A DNA stretch of 32,892 nt, taken from the NCBI RefSeq assembly GCF_001633105.1, contig NZ_LUKZ01000009.1, positions 368,823 to 401,714 of the forward strand, written 5' to 3'. This document shows positions 25,564 through 32,892 of the stretch, piece by piece. A program made the position numbers and the translations under genes. Position 1 is the first letter of the stretch. Each line of letters begins with the position of its first letter. The notes below the pieces were generated by a model. The model was not told where the DNA came from, did not search any database, and saw only the letters and a list, made by a program, of their open reading frames with translations. This stretch comes from Acidovorax sp. GW101-3H11 (GTDB lineage: Bacteria > Pseudomonadota > Gammaproteobacteria > Burkholderiales > Burkholderiaceae_C).

Positions 25564-27009
25564 ATGCACCTGCTTCAACCCGAACTCCACACGCGCCGCG
25601 CCTTCCTGCGCCGCTCCACCCAACTGGGCCTGGCGGGCACCGCCCTGCCCTTTGCCCTGAACCTGGCCGCCATGGGCGAGGCCGCAGCCTTCACCGCCAC
25701 CGACTACAAGGCCCTGGTCTGCGTCTTCCTGTACGGCGGCAACGACTACGCCAACACCGTGGTCACCTACGACGACGACAGCTACAACCGCTACAACACC
25801 ATCCGGGGTGGCGGCTCGGGCCAGACGGCAGGAGGCATTGCGCTGGCCAAGGCGGACCTCACCCCCACGCTGCTCACGCCCACCGCCGCCCTGCCCGGCG
25901 GCCGCCAGTACGCGCTGCACCCGGCCATGACGGGGCTCACCGGCCTGTTCAACAGCGGCAAGGCGGCGGTGCAGCTCAACGTGGGCCCGCTGGTCGTGCC
26001 CCTGACCCGCACGCAGTACAACAGCGCCGACCGCGTCACCTACCCCGTCCCGCCCAAGCTGTTTTCGCACAACGACCAGCAATCGGTGTGGCAATCGTCG
26101 TCGCCCGAAGGCTCCACCGTGGGCTGGGGCGGCAACATCGGTGACCTGGCACTGTCGTCCAACGGCAACTCGCTGTTCACCTGCATCTCGGTCACAGGCA
26201 ATGCGGTGTTCCTGTCGGGCGACTCGGCCCTGCAGTACCAGGTCAGTACCAACGGCGCCGTGGCCATCAACGGTGTGAAGAACAACGTGTATGGCTCCTC
26301 GGCCGTGCGCACCGCCCTCACTTCGCTCATCCAGCAAGGCAGCACGCAGACGCTGGAGAACGAATACACCCGCGTCACCACCCGCGCCGTCACGGCCGAA
26401 AGCCAGATCACCAGCGGCCTGTCCGCCGTCACGCTGGCCACCCCCTTCCCCAGCAACAACTCGCTGGCCAACCAGATGAAGATGGTGGCGCGTCTCATCG
26501 GGGCACGCTCGGCGCTGGGCAGCAAGCGCCAGGTGTTCATGGTGTCCCTGGGCGGCTTCGACCTGCACGACAACCTGATCTCGCAGCAACCCGTGCTCAT
26601 GCAGCGCGTGAGCGAGGCCATGACCGCGTTCTACAACGCCACCGTCGAGCTGGGCGTGGCCGACAAGGTCACCGCCTTCACCGCCTCGGACTTCGGCCGC
26701 ACGCTCAGCTCCAATGGCGACGGCTCGGACCACGGCTGGGGCGGCCACCACCTCATGGTGGGCGGCGCCGTCAAGGGCAAGGCGTTCTACGGCAAGGCGC
26801 CCCCGGTCAGCAACAGCAACACCGCCGATGCCAACGACCAGTGGCATGTGGGCCAGGGCCGCCTGCTGCCCAGCACCTCGGTGGACCAGTACGCCGCCAC
26901 GCTGGCCAGTTGGTTTGGCGTGAGCAACAGCGAACTGGCAGGCGTGCTGCCCAACCTGAGTCACTTTGGCGGGGCCGACTACCCGACCAACCTGGGCTTC
27001 ATGGCCTGA
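25564..27009 (+). CDS. DUF1501 domain-containing Tat-exported protein
   Basis: 481 residues with a twin-arginine signal: HTRRAFLRRSTQLGLAGTAL, then cleavage probably after an Ala in the AAMGEAAAF region. The Tat signal suggests folding with a cofactor or metal before export. DUF1501 belongs to the alkaline phosphatase-like clan. Metal-type motifs are FLYGGNDYANTVV, FMVSLGGFDLHDN, TASDFGRTLSSNGDGSDHGW and GGHHLMVGG (Asp/His-rich). It is downstream of the DUF1800 gene and probably cotranscribed. The substrate is unknown. A strong hairpin follows the stop codon by 2 bp. Confidence 0.92.
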   Translation: MHLLQPELHTRRAFLRRSTQLGLAGTALPFALNLAAMGEAAAFTATDYKALVCVFLYGGNDYANTVVTYDDDSYNRYNTIRGGGSGQTAGGIALAKADLTPTLLTPTAALPGGRQYALHPAMTGLTGLFNSGKAAVQLNVGPLVVPLTRTQYNSADRVTYPVPPKLFSHNDQQSVWQSSSPEGSTVGWGGNIGDLALSSNGNSLFTCISVTGNAVFLSGDSALQYQVSTNGAVAINGVKNNVYGSSAVRTALTSLIQQGSTQTLENEYTRVTTRAVTAESQITSGLSAVTLATPFPSNNSLANQMKMVARLIGARSALGSKRQVFMVSLGGFDLHDNLISQQPVLMQRVSEAMTAFYNATVELGVADKVTAFTASDFGRTLSSNGDGSDHGWGGHHLMVGGAVKGKAFYGKAPPVSNSNTADANDQWHVGQGRLLPSTSVDQYAATLASWFGVSNSELAGVLPNLSHFGGADYPTNLGFMA

Positions 27010-27011
27010 GC

Positions 27012-27037
27012 GCAGGGCACGCTTGGGCGTGCCCTGC
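27012..27037 (+). terminator. Perfect 11-bp hairpin after the DUF1501 gene
   Basis: GCAGGGCACGC and GCGTGCCCTGC pair around a TTGG loop, 2 bp after the stop codon. The following bases are CTCCCCG, without a U tract, so it may be a rho-dependent or mRNA-protecting hairpin rather than a classic terminator. Confidence 0.6.
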
Positions 27038-27101
27038 CTCCCCGCCGCCCCGAACCCCGCATCCCCTGCGGAGCAGGCGCGGCAGCCCCAATAATGGCGG
27101 C

Positions 27102-28496
27102 ATGACAACGCCCTCCGCCCCCAGCGAACACACCCCGCAACACCCTCGCATCGTCATCATCGGCTGCGGCTTTGGCGGCCTCGAAGCAGCCCGGGCGCTG
27201 CAGGGCGCGGCGGTGGACGTGACCCTGGTGGACAAGACCAACCACCACCTGTTCCAGCCCCTGCTCTACCAGGTGGCCACGGCCGGGCTGTCGGCCCCGG
27301 CGATTGCAGCGCCCATCCGCCACCTGTTCCGCCGCCAGCCCAATGTGACCACCTTGCTGGGCGAGGTCACACGCATCGACGTGGCCCGGCGCGAAGTGCA
27401 CCTTGCAGACGGCAGCCACCTCCTCTACGACCACCTCATCGTCTCCGCAGGCGCCACCCACAGCTACTTCGGCCGGGACGACTGGGCAGCCTACGCCCCC
27501 GGCCTCAAGACCCTGGACGACGCCTTCGAGATCCGCCGCCGCGTGCTGCTGGCCTTCGAAGCCGCCGAGAAAGAGCCCGACCCGGCGCGCCGCGCCGACT
27601 GGCTCAACTTTGTGGTCGTGGGCGCAGGCCCCACGGGCGTGGAGATGGCAGGCACCCTGGCCGAGATCGCGCGCCACACGCTGCCCGGCGAGTTCCGCCA
27701 CATCGACCCGGCCGCTGCCCGGATCATCCTGCTCGAAGGCGGCGCCCGCGTGCTGCAGGCCATGCCCGAACACTTAAGCCAGCGCGCCAAGGAACAGCTC
27801 GAAAAGCTGGGCGTGGACGTGCGCCTGAACGCCCGCGTCACGGCCATCGACGCGCGGGGTTTAAGGGTCGAATCGGCCTCTTCCGCGCAACCATCAAACC
27901 CCAATAGCTATCAAATAAATAGCAAATGCATCGTCTGGGCGGCGGGTGTGGCCGCCTCCCCCCTGGGCCGCCAACTGGCCGAGGCCACCGGCGCCACCAC
28001 CGACCGCGCAGGCCGCGTGGTAGTCGCGCCCGACCTGGCCCTGCCCGGCCACCCCGAGATCAGCGTGATCGGCGACCTGGCCGCCGCCAAGAGCCACACA
28101 CCCGGCCGCGAGCCCACCCCCGTGCCCGGCGTGTCGCCCGGCGCCAAGCAAATGGGCCGCGCCACGGCCGCCAACATCCTGCGCCGCCTGGCCGGACAGC
28201 CCACAAAGCCGTTTCGTTACCGCGACTACGGCAACCTGGCCACCATCGGCCGCAACTCGGCCGTGGTGGACCTCACCTTACCCGCCGGGCCGGTGCGGTT
28301 TTCAGGCTACTTTGCGTGGCTGTTCTGGCTGTTTGCGCACGTGTACTTTTTGATCGGCTTCCGCAACCGCCTGGTGGTGCTGCTGGACTGGGCCTGGGCG
28401 TACTGGAGCTTTGCGCGCTATGCACGGGTGGTGACGGGGATTGAGGGCGGGCCGCACCAGCCTCCCGCCCCCTCTTCGGCAAAGCCGCCCGGCTGA
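27102..28496 (+). CDS. ndh: Type II NADH dehydrogenase (NDH-2)
   Basis: A single-subunit flavoprotein that passes electrons from NADH to quinone without pumping protons. The 464 residues have the FAD site IIGCGFGGLEAARAL at the N-terminus, HLFQPLLYQVATAGLS, the NADH site VVVGAGPTGVEMAGTLAEIA and FAD contact IWAAGVA-like VWAAG. ISVIGDLAA lies near residue 325. A C-terminal membrane-binding segment (YFAWLFWLFAHVYFLIGF) follows. About 15-18 extra residues at 262-280 (QPSNPNSYQINSK) are encoded by R2-like sequence. The stop is 9 bp from the convergent lipoprotein gene. ATG 27102 is where homology starts. Confidence 0.94.
   Translation: MTTPSAPSEHTPQHPRIVIIGCGFGGLEAARALQGAAVDVTLVDKTNHHLFQPLLYQVATAGLSAPAIAAPIRHLFRRQPNVTTLLGEVTRIDVARREVHLADGSHLLYDHLIVSAGATHSYFGRDDWAAYAPGLKTLDDAFEIRRRVLLAFEAAEKEPDPARRADWLNFVVVGAGPTGVEMAGTLAEIARHTLPGEFRHIDPAAARIILLEGGARVLQAMPEHLSQRAKEQLEKLGVDVRLNARVTAIDARGLRVESASSAQPSNPNSYQINSKCIVWAAGVAASPLGRQLAEATGATTDRAGRVVVAPDLALPGHPEISVIGDLAAAKSHTPGREPTPVPGVSPGAKQMGRATAANILRRLAGQPTKPFRYRDYGNLATIGRNSAVVDLTLPAGPVRFSGYFAWLFWLFAHVYFLIGFRNRLVVLLDWAWAYWSFARYARVVTGIEGGPHQPPAPSSAKPPG
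27887..27926. repeat. R2-like segment inside ndh
   Basis: AACCATCAAACCCCAATAGC, then TATCAAATAAATAGCAAA, the AT-rich core of the R2 family in an otherwise GC-rich gene. It keeps the frame open. Confidence 0.65.
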
Positions 28497-28505
28497 GCCC
28501 CTGAC

Positions 28506-29180
28506 CTACCGCCCCACCTGCTCCACCCACTCCGCCAGCTCCTGCGCCACACGGCCCGAGGCATCGGCCAGTGCCGCCACTCCCCCGGCTGCGTCGGCCG
28601 AGCGGGCAGGTTGCTGGGCGATGAACACGCGTTGGCCGCGCAAGGACTCGCCCGCTGGCGTCAGCTCGATCACTGTGGCGCGCAAGCGCACCACGCCGCT
28701 GCTCTCGGTGGGGCTGGTGAACAGGTGGCTGAATTCCTCCAGCTCCACGCGCAGCACCAGCGGCAGCTTGCCGCCCTGGGCCGGATCGCGGGCCTGGGCG
28801 GCGCCGTCGTCGGCTTTCAGGATGGCGCGGCGCTGGCCCAGTTGTTCACGCAGGCGCTGCTGCAGCAACTGGGCGGGCGGCTGGCTCCAGCGGGCCTGGC
28901 TGTAGGGGCGCAGCTGCTGGCCGTCGGCATAGGCCAGGCGGTAGAGCACGGCGTTGCTGCCCTCGGGCAGGCCGGTGGCCTCCACGTCGGCCAGGGCCAA
29001 CGGCGGCAAAGGCGCGCGGCGGTCGGTGGGCGCGGGGGCCACGGCGCCCGGGCCAAAGTCGTACAGCGCCGGGCGCGCGGGCGGGGCGGGAAGGGCCGAG
29101 CAGCCTGCCAGAATCAAGCAAAAAATGCCGCTTGCGCCTGCTGCATATGATTTTTTAGCTATATTTTTCATAGTACCCAT
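28506..29180 (-). CDS. ABC-type transport auxiliary lipoprotein (Mla/PqiC-like)
   Basis: A lipoprotein partner of the MCE lipid transporter encoded upstream; such proteins link the inner-membrane system to the outer membrane. 224 residues with a lipobox LILAGCSAL (Cys about residue 27). The mature part starts PAPPARPALYDFGPG, typical of the DUF330/ABC-type auxiliary lipoprotein family. The start is ATG 29178-29180, which has GAGG 5 bases upstream; ATG 29169-29171 is an alternative. The first 20 or so codons are R2-like sequence. Last gene of the transporter cluster, separated from the MCE gene by 246 bp with SPR copy E. Confidence 0.87.
   Translation of the reverse strand: MGTMKNIAKKSYAAGASGIFCLILAGCSALPAPPARPALYDFGPGAVAPAPTDRRAPLPPLALADVEATGLPEGSNAVLYRLAYADGQQLRPYSQARWSQPPAQLLQQRLREQLGQRRAILKADDGAAQARDPAQGGKLPLVLRVELEEFSHLFTSPTESSGVVRLRATVIELTPAGESLRGQRVFIAQQPARSADAAGGVAALADASGRVAQELAEWVEQVGR
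29107..29171 (-). repeat. R2 repeat copy 8, inside the lipoprotein signal peptide
   Basis: On the minus strand ATGAAAAATATAGCTAAAAA, then GCAGCAGGCGCAAGCGGC and ATTTTTTGCTTGATT match the R2 order (ATAGCT, GCGCAAG, GGC, ATTTTTTG). This encodes MKNIAKKSYAAGASGIFCLI. Confidence 0.65.
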
Positions 29181-29248
29181 CCATTCCTCAATGATCCGTC
29201 TCACCTCTGCCTTGCCCGGCATTGCATGCAACTGGCGCGGCACATCCC

Positions 29249-29417
29249 AGTGCACCCGTGGAGCTGGCTTCGCCAGGCCGCAGGGTGCGTCCCCCTCCCG
29301 CGCAGCGGGAGAGGGGCTGAGGGCCGCGGCCCCAAGCCTGCCTGCGCAGGCTTGGACGGCCCCGAAGGGCTGCCGCCTCTGGTGGCCGCACGGAGGCGCC
29401 GAAGGCGACTCAGGGGG
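29249..29417 (-). repeat. SPR repeat copy E (long form), inside the mla-like cluster
   Basis: Begins CCCCCTGAG 9 bp after the MCE stop codon in sense. It is longer than other copies. It has an extra hairpin, CCAAGCCTGC (29332-29341) with GCAGGCTTGG (29346-29355). Its tail module shares with copy D the stem GCACCC/GGGTGC, with CTGG (29264-29267) pairing CCAG (29273-29276) where copy D has CCGG/CCGG. Confidence 0.8.
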
Positions 29418-29426
29418 TGCCTCATC

Positions 29427-30389
29427 TCAAGGCGCAAACCCGGCCTCGCCCGGGCCGGGCGGGACACGGCCCGAGCCGTAGATGAACAGCTGCGGGTTGT
29501 CGGTGATGCCCCCGGCCGCGCGCCCCAGCTGGCGGGCGGCGCGCGAGGTGTCGTCGGCGGCGCGGTTCACGCGGGGCAGTGTGGTGTTGCTGAACTGGTC
29601 GGCCGCGCGGGCCAGTGACTGGGTGCCGATGGTGATCTGGTCGATGGCGCCGCCTTCGGCGTTGAGGCGCTGGGTGGTCTTGCCCAGGTCTGCCGCCAGG
29701 GCCGACACACCGGCGCCCGCCTGCTGCAGCGACTGCAAGGTCTGGCGCGCGTCGCTGGCCAGGGGCGGCAGCGCGGCCAGGGCCGGGTCCAGGCGCTGGG
29801 CCACGGTGGCGTCCAGCCGCTGTGTCAGGGTGTTGACACTGCCGGCGGCCTGGCCAATGTTCGACAGCGCCTCGGTGAGTTTTTGCTGGTTGCCATCCCC
29901 CAGCAGCTGGTTGATGCGGCGCGTGGCTTCTTCCACCTGGGTGAGGATGGCGGGGGCCTGCTCGGCCAGCTTGCCAAAGGGCGAGGGCTTGAGCGGCAGG
30001 CGCGGCAGGCCGCTGGGGCCGGGGGGCAGCTCGGGGTAGGGCTTTTCGGCGTCGTCGAGCAGCACATGGGCCAGCCCCGTGACGCCCTGGTAGCCCAGCA
30101 CGGCAAAGGTGGTGGGGCTGATGGGCGCCTGCTCGTTGACGGCGATGCGGATCAGCACATTGCCGGTGACCTGCGGGTCAAAACCGATGCGCGTGACCTT
30201 GCCCACGGCCACGCCCTTGTAGCGCACGGCGGCCTGGGGCTGCAGGCCGCTCACGCCGTCGCGGGTGGAGAGTTCGTACTGCTCGTAGTTGGCGTTGTCG
30301 CGGGTGAGCCAGACGGCCAGGCCCGCGAGCATGGCGGCCACCACCAGCACAAAAATGCCGGCGGCGAGGGCGTGGGATTTGTTTTCCAT
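29427..30389 (-). CDS. MCE (MlaD-like) lipid-binding protein
   Basis: Substrate-binding component of an MCE phospholipid transporter, anchored in the inner membrane and facing the periplasm. The 320 residues start MENKSHALAAGIFVLVVAAM with one helix (about 8-29). One MCE domain follows (about 35-120) with SGLQPQAAVRYKGVAVGKVT and GYQGVTGLAHVLL. A long helical region (about 140-300) is rich in Ala/Gln/Leu and could form a coiled coil. Its start overlaps the ATPase stop codon (TGATG), so the two are translationally coupled. mlaD is the nearest named homologue; the longer C-terminal helix and the associated lipoprotein suggest a PqiB/YebT-like variant. Confidence 0.93.
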   Translation of the reverse strand: MENKSHALAAGIFVLVVAAMLAGLAVWLTRDNANYEQYELSTRDGVSGLQPQAAVRYKGVAVGKVTRIGFDPQVTGNVLIRIAVNEQAPISPTTFAVLGYQGVTGLAHVLLDDAEKPYPELPPGPSGLPRLPLKPSPFGKLAEQAPAILTQVEEATRRINQLLGDGNQQKLTEALSNIGQAAGSVNTLTQRLDATVAQRLDPALAALPPLASDARQTLQSLQQAGAGVSALAADLGKTTQRLNAEGGAIDQITIGTQSLARAADQFSNTTLPRVNRAADDTSRAARQLGRAAGGITDNPQLFIYGSGRVPPGPGEAGFAP

Positions 30390-31249
30390 CAGCGGGGTTC
30401 CTTTGCGGGCGTGGGCGCGGCGGCGGGCTCCACGGGTTGCACCGGGGCCATGGCGCGCTGGCCACGTTCGCCCAGGAAGAAATGTTCAATGAACGGGTGC
30501 GGGAAATGCGCCACCTCGTGGGGCGGGCCGGTGACGATGACCTTTTTATCGGCCAGCACGGCCACGCGGGTGCTGAGCGCGAACAGGGTGTCGAGGTCGT
30601 GCGTGACCATCACCACCGTGAGCCCCAGCGCCGCGCGCAGCTCGCGCAGCAGGGCACAGAAGTCGTCGGAGCTGCTGGGGTCGAGCCCCGCCGTGGGCTC
30701 GTCGAGCAGCAGCAGCGGCGGGTCCATGATGAGCGCGCGCGCCAGCGACACGCGCTTGACCATGCCACCCGACAGGTCGGCCGGCATGCGCGTGGCGTGC
30801 TCGGGCTTGAGGCCCACCATCTGCAGCTTGACCAAGGCGGCATCGCGCACCAGCTCGTCGGGCAAGGTGCCCTGCTCGCGCAGCGCAAAGGCCACGTTGT
30901 CGAGCACGTTGAAGGCCGAGAACAGCGCGCCGTGCTGGAACAGCATGCCCACCCGGCTGGCCGCGCCCTCGCGCCCCATTTCAGCAGCGGGGCGGCCCAG
31001 CACCGTGACGCTGCCGCGCGCAGGCCGGGCCAGGCCCAGGATCTGGCGCAGCAGCACCGTCTTGCCCGTGCCCGAGCCCCCCACCAGCGACAGCATCTCG
31101 CCGCGCTGCACGCTGAAGTTCAGGTCCTGGTGCACGGTGAAGGTTTCGCTGCCCTTGCCAAACTGCGACCACAGGCCACGCACGTCCACGATGGGCGGCT
31201 CGCCGGGAGTGGTCGCGATGTGCTCGGGCTTGGCGATACGCTCAGACAT
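30389..31249 (-). CDS. ABC transporter ATPase (MlaF-like)
   Basis: Cytosolic ATPase of the MCE transporter. The 286 residues start MSERIAKPEHIATTPGEPPI. Walker A is GGSGTGKT (57-64). The Q-loop is in MLFQHGALFSAFNV, the signature is LSGGMVKRVSLARAL, Walker B is LLLLDEPTAGLDP and the switch His is in VTHDLDT. The segment LFQHGALFSAFNVLDNVAFA is characteristic of MlaF/Ttg2A ATPases. A Pro-rich C-terminal tail (VQPVEPAAAPTPAKEPR) is present. It follows the permease by 153 bp with SPR copy F between, and overlaps the MCE gene. Confidence 0.95.
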   Translation of the reverse strand: MSERIAKPEHIATTPGEPPIVDVRGLWSQFGKGSETFTVHQDLNFSVQRGEMLSLVGGSGTGKTVLLRQILGLARPARGSVTVLGRPAAEMGREGAASRVGMLFQHGALFSAFNVLDNVAFALREQGTLPDELVRDAALVKLQMVGLKPEHATRMPADLSGGMVKRVSLARALIMDPPLLLLDEPTAGLDPSSSDDFCALLRELRAALGLTVVMVTHDLDTLFALSTRVAVLADKKVIVTGPPHEVAHFPHPFIEHFFLGERGQRAMAPVQPVEPAAAPTPAKEPR

Positions 31250-31296
31250 GGCCACCACCGGTCGAAACTGGCACGCCCCAGGCCAGCGGCCGCCGC

Positions 31297-31389
31297 GCAA
31301 GGGCCGCCCCGCCGCGCTGGCGGCGTCCCCCTTCCCGAATCACGCAGTGATTCGAGAGAAGGGGGAAGGCGCAAAGCGCCTCAGGGGGA
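31297..31389 (-). repeat. SPR repeat copy F, between the permease and ATPase genes
   Basis: Begins CCCCCTGAG 13 bp after the permease stop codon in sense. It is nearly the same as copy A. The central hairpin is CGAATCAC (31336-31343) with GTGATTCG (31347-31354), so the G-C pair of copy A is replaced by A-T on both arms. Confidence 0.85.
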
Positions 31390-31402
31390 TGCCACTTCGT
31401 CT

Positions 31403-32527
31403 TCATATGCCGATGTTCTTGAAGGCCACCGCAAACAGCGCGTCCACGATGATCACCATGGTGATGGACGACACCACCGAGGCCGTCGTGCCCTCGCCCA
31501 GGCTCTGTGTGTTGGGCTTGACGCGCAGGCCCCAGTGGCAGCCGATGAGCGCGATGCATGCACCAAACACCACCGACTTGGCCATGGCCAGCCCGAGGTT
31601 GCCCACCTTCACGGCGGCGGGCAGCGCCTGCACAAAATACGACGGCGAGATGTCCATGGCAATGTCGGCCGCCAGCATGCCGCCCGCCAGCGCGGCCAGC
31701 GTGGTCCACACGCTGATGAGCGGCATGGCCAGCGCCAGCGCCAGCGTGCGCGGCATCACCAGCCGAAAACCGTGCGGAATGCCCATCACGCGCATGGCAT
31801 CCAACTCTTCGGTCACCCGCATCACGCCAATCTGCGCGGTGATGGCCGAGCCCGAACGCCCCGCCACCAGGATGGCCGCGAGCATGGGCCCCAGCTCGCG
31901 GATCAGCGAGATGCCCAGGATGTTGACGATGAAGGACTCGGCACCAAACTGCCGCAGCTGCAGGCTCATGAGGTAGGCCAGCACCACACCAATCAAGAAC
32001 CCCACCAGCGCCGTGATGGGCAGGGCCGTGGCGCCCATGCGGTACAGGTGGCCGGAGACATCACGCCACGGCCCCTTGCGCGGGGCGCGCGCCAGGCGCA
32101 CCAGGTCCAGCACCAGCTGGCCCACCATCTCCAGCAGGTGGCGGGCGTGGTCCACGCCATGCAGCACCAGCACGCCCAGGTGGTCGATCTGATCGCCCAG
32201 GCGCCAGGGCTCGGGCGGCGGGGCCACGGTGGTGAAACCGGCCACGCGCGACAGCATGGTGTGCTGGCCCTCGGTGCAGGCCAGCTGCGCGGGCCAGGCG
32301 TGTTGCCAGTGGTTCCACAGCAGCTGCGCGCCCACATGGTCCAGCCACTGCAGCTCCCGCAGATCCCAGCCCAGCGTGGGCGCGGCCGGGTGGCTGCGTA
32401 ACTGCTCGGACACGGCCTCCCATTGCGACTCGGAGCCCAGCTCGGCCGCGCCCCAGCGCCCACGCAGCTGCACACACGGCCCCTGGGGCGTCTCGGTGCG
32501 AACAATGCGGGGGGCGTGGTCGGTCAT
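31403..32527 (-). CDS. MlaE-like lipid ABC permease with N-terminal STAS-like domain
   Basis: Permease of the MCE transporter in the inner membrane. The 374 residues split in two. Residues 1-115 resemble a STAS domain (GRWGAAELGSESQWEAV, WDLRELQWLDHVGAQLLWN), the role played in E. coli by the separate protein MlaB. Residues 150-374 are the MlaE fold, with GATALPITALVGFLIGVVLA, ILVAGRSGSAITAQIGVMRV and a conserved ELDAMRVMGI. This fusion is known in several proteobacterial MCE systems. First gene of the cluster. No clear Shine-Dalgarno precedes the ATG at 32525-32527; nothing is recognised in the 94 bp up to the MITE. Confidence 0.94.
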   Translation of the reverse strand: MTDHAPRIVRTETPQGPCVQLRGRWGAAELGSESQWEAVSEQLRSHPAAPTLGWDLRELQWLDHVGAQLLWNHWQHAWPAQLACTEGQHTMLSRVAGFTTVAPPPEPWRLGDQIDHLGVLVLHGVDHARHLLEMVGQLVLDLVRLARAPRKGPWRDVSGHLYRMGATALPITALVGFLIGVVLAYLMSLQLRQFGAESFIVNILGISLIRELGPMLAAILVAGRSGSAITAQIGVMRVTEELDAMRVMGIPHGFRLVMPRTLALALAMPLISVWTTLAALAGGMLAADIAMDISPSYFVQALPAAVKVGNLGLAMAKSVVFGACIALIGCHWGLRVKPNTQSLGEGTTASVVSSITMVIIVDALFAVAFKNIGI

Positions 32528-32621
32528 GGGCCGGGCTGCGCAAGCAGCCAGAGGTAGGTAGCAGTCAAGAAGCAGAAAGGAAGAGGGTGCATGGTAGCGG
32601 ACCCCACCCTGCCCGCCCCAC

Positions 32622-32892
32622 TAGGGCGTGTCATCAATCAATACCCCCACGCGCTGGCCCCGCAATGCGGATGGATGCGCGAAGGGGGGCGCAGCCAATA
32701 GCGGGCTATTGGCAAGCCACCCGACAAAGCAGACGCCGCATTGCGGGGTCAGCCCGGAGGGAAAGCCATCCAGGCCGCGCATTGCGTCGTTGCCCTTCGC
32801 TTGTGTAGCTGAGCTACACGGCACTCAGGGCGCCTAGCACTGCACGGCCTGGCTGGCTTTCGCGTGGGGGTATTGATTGATGACACGCCCTA
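32622..32892. mobile_element. MITE with 32-bp perfect terminal inverted repeats
   Basis: Bases 32622-32653 and 32861-32892 are exact inverted repeats (ends TAGGGCGTGTCATCAAT). The 271 bp have no transposase gene. The inside has nested inverted repeats: 32658-32670 with 32736-32748 (13 bp), 32694-32701 with 32706-32713 (8 bp) and the palindrome 32803-32819. The outer TA may be the target duplication, as in IS630-like or related elements, so the transposase must be supplied elsewhere. The right end coincides with the window end, so its flank is not seen. Confidence 0.9.

Noticed and set aside
23823..27108. Minus-strand open frames over DUF1800 and DUF1501 genes
   Set aside because: The plus-strand proteins have signal sequences and family motifs; the reverse frames have neither.
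29883..32401. Plus-strand open frames over the lipid-transporter genes
   Set aside because: Opposite Walker motifs and MCE domain; no plausible protein.
32587..32837. Small open frames in the MITE
   Set aside because: They consist of the inverted repeats and hairpins; no transposase motif.

Overview
The window looks like the chromosome of a high-GC betaproteobacterium of the family Comamonadaceae (Acidovorax-like). The grounds are the betaproteobacterial style of the ribosomal, haem and lipid-transport proteins, the GC-rich wobble positions, and two families of short dispersed repeats in the gaps. Nothing here fixes genus or species. There is no prophage, CRISPR array, tRNA or rRNA. The only mobile element is a small MITE at the right edge.

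Layout. 1-3683 (minus strand): the str operon rpsL-rpsG-fusA-tuf, with tuf cut by the left edge. 3906-7817 (minus): hemJ, a VanZ-like membrane protein, a thioredoxin-like 2Fe-2S ferredoxin, an alpha/beta hydrolase and a DacC-type D,D-carboxypeptidase. 7866-8000: a promoter, a ~100-nt structured RNA and a strong terminator on the minus strand, in the gap between hemJ and the divergent hemB. 8168-10398 (plus): hemB and a CorA-family transporter. 10563-12213 (minus): dienelactone hydrolase and a secreted amidohydrolase. 12330-13877 (plus): an SDR oxidoreductase and MarC. 13884-20168: a creB-creC-creD locus interrupted by two unrelated genes, with tandem CreB-type sites before creD. 20335-23191 (minus): a frameshifted GAF-GGDEF diguanylate cyclase, a bacteriohemerythrin, a periplasmic cysteine-repeat protein and CsbD. 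23574-28496 (plus): a DUF1800/DUF1501 pair and an NDH-2. 28506-32527 (minus): an Mla-type lipid ABC transporter (permease, ATPase, MCE protein, lipoprotein). 32622-32892: a MITE with 32-bp perfect terminal inverted repeats.

Most of the unexplained signal is non-coding. (1) The hemJ-hemB gap holds a candidate small RNA or attenuator whose first hairpin shows a CCUCC anti-Shine-Dalgarno sequence in its loop. (2) A composite hairpin repeat (called SPR here) occurs six times. Five copies begin 3-13 nt after a stop codon in the sense direction of that gene, and the stems differ between copies by compensatory base-pair changes. (3) A second, AT-richer repeat (R2 here) occurs about eight times. It encodes the start of two exported proteins, adds an in-frame segment to NDH-2, and flanks the extra gene inside the cre locus as direct repeats.

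SPR and R2 are labels used only in this annotation. All statements rest on reading the sequence by eye; no database or folding program was run.
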